Positions 6,900 through 7,690 of a DNA stretch of 7,690 nt are shown here, piece after piece. Within the stretch, counting starts at the first letter, position 1, and the number at the start of each line of letters is the position of its first letter. The stretch is taken from the NCBI GenBank assembly GCA_029240955.1, contig JARDZH010000069.1, positions 1 to 7,690 on the forward strand, given 5' to 3'. Origin of the DNA: Pseudomonas sp. GTDB lineage: Bacteria; Pseudomonadota; Gammaproteobacteria; Pseudomonadales; Pseudomonadaceae. Under the pieces are notes generated by a model. The model saw nothing but the letters and a program-made list of their open reading frames with translations, did no database searches and was not told the origin of the DNA. The position numbers and the translations under genes are program-made.

Positions 6900-7690
6900 A
6901 TGACCACCCATGCACCGGAAACCGCGGCTGGTTTGGCATCACCGATCAGCCATGCTGCTGTGTCCCGCAAAAACCTGTTGGAGCCGGCGATTCTGCCGAT
7001 CAAACGGCAACAACGCTCGATCGGCACGCTGGGGTTCATCTGGATATGGATCGGCATCGCATTCATGATCGCGACCTTTCAGTTAGGCGCCACTGGAGTC
7101 TCCGGCCTCTCGCTGATCCAGGTGGTGCTGGTCATTCTGCTGGCCAACTTCACGCTGGCCTGGCTAATGACGCTGACGGCAGATATCGGCACCGAGCATG
7201 GCCTGTCCTTTGCGGTTTACCTGCGCGCCCCCTTCGGCATCTACGGCACGCATATCCCTTCGCTGTTCAGAGGAGTGATTGCGGCGATCTGGTTCGGCAT
7301 CCAGACCTATCTCGGCGCGCTGGCCTTGAGCGGCATCATCGAATACCTGACGGGGTTCGACAATTGGCCCCTCTGGTATGTGATCTTTGCCACGGTGCAG
7401 ATCATCAACACGGCGATGGGTATCAAGGCAGTGGAGTTTCTTTCCTCGATTGCGGCGCCTGCGATCATCGCCATCTCGGTATGGATGTACCTGACCCTGG
7501 ATGTACTCGCGTCTACCAAGGGTTTGAATATCTGGACCTTCGTCGGTGACAGGCAACTGACATTGACCACGCTGTTCCTGGCCAACGTGGCGTTCTGGTC
7601 AACCCTGGCCATCGATATTCCGAACGTCACGCGCTATCTCAAGACCCCCCTGGATTCCCGGCGTTTTTTCAAGCGCAATAAACATGTGCT
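6900..7690 (+). CDS. NCS1-family permease (Mhp1-like; cytosine/purine/allantoin/hydantoin type), 3' truncated by window
   Basis: An open frame of 263 codons runs from ATG 6900 off the right edge with no stop. NCS1 proteins are inner-membrane Na+- or H+-coupled importers with a LeuT-like fold, carrying hydantoins, allantoin, cytosine, uracil, purines or thiamine. The N-terminal 40 residues are polar and cytoplasmic, with LLEPAILPI (26-34), the usual stretch before helix 1. Hydrophobic segments then follow at about 43-65, 70-92, 121-150, 157-175, 180-204 and 221-240. The family motif DIGTEHGLSFAVYLRAPFG spans 95-113, followed by HIPSLFRG (118-125). The segment WFGIQTYLG begins at Trp131; Trp131, Gln135 and Trp233 (FWSTLAIDIPNVTRY) appear to correspond to Mhp1 Trp117, Gln121 and Trp220, which contact hydantoin. 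This alignment is from memory. Its place after hyuAB suggests uptake of that enzyme's ring substrate. Helices 7 onward lie outside the window. Confidence 0.88.
   Translation, partial: MTTHAPETAAGLASPISHAAVSRKNLLEPAILPIKRQQRSIGTLGFIWIWIGIAFMIATFQLGATGVSGLSLIQVVLVILLANFTLAWLMTLTADIGTEHGLSFAVYLRAPFGIYGTHIPSLFRGVIAAIWFGIQTYLGALALSGIIEYLTGFDNWPLWYVIFATVQIINTAMGIKAVEFLSSIAAPAIIAISVWMYLTLDVLASTKGLNIWTFVGDRQLTLTTLFLANVAFWSTLAIDIPNVTRYLKTPLDSRRFFKRNKHV

Noticed and set aside
1..7690. CRISPR array, transposase, phage genes, tRNA or rRNA
   Set aside because: No regularly spaced repeats, terminal inverted repeats, integrase-type proteins or RNA gene patterns were found. Gaps between genes are at most 160 bases.

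Overview
The window is GC-rich, uses GC-biased third positions and is densely coded on the + strand. It looks like a Pseudomonas-type gammaproteobacterial chromosome. The first gene closely resembles my recollection of pseudomonad FabB, and the other genes are typical of metabolically versatile soil or plant-associated pseudomonads. The genus is an inference, because no rRNA or marker gene is present.

Layout: (1) At the left edge is a FabB-type beta-ketoacyl-ACP synthase, possibly with its true start outside the window. (2) A 160-base gap follows, with an imperfect hairpin and a T-run that may terminate it. (3) Next is an MFS transporter of the metabolite:H+ symporter (MHS) group. (4) After about 100 bases comes a hydantoinase A/oxoprolinase-type ATP-dependent subunit, then 17 bases later its hydantoinase B-type partner. 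(5) A 152-base gap follows with two clean hairpins. (6) Last is the first 263 codons of an NCS1-family (Mhp1-like) permease that runs off the right edge. It is an open frame with no stop in the window.

Genes 2-5 read as one catabolic locus. An NCS1 permease would import a cyclic amide, imide or nucleobase-like compound. The HyuA/HyuB pair would open the ring in an ATP-dependent reaction, as in N-methylhydantoinase, 5-oxoprolinase and caprolactamase. The MHS symporter would move a related carboxylate or amino acid. The exact substrate cannot be read from the sequence. No carbamoylase, racemase, dihydropyrimidinase-type hydantoinase or regulator lies in the window. I found no CRISPR array, insertion sequence, tRNA or rRNA, and no frameshift. 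I see no clearly new defence or mobile system. The most interesting points are the unassigned substrate of the HyuAB pair, its bracketing by two unrelated transporters, and the extra FabB-like enzyme beside it.
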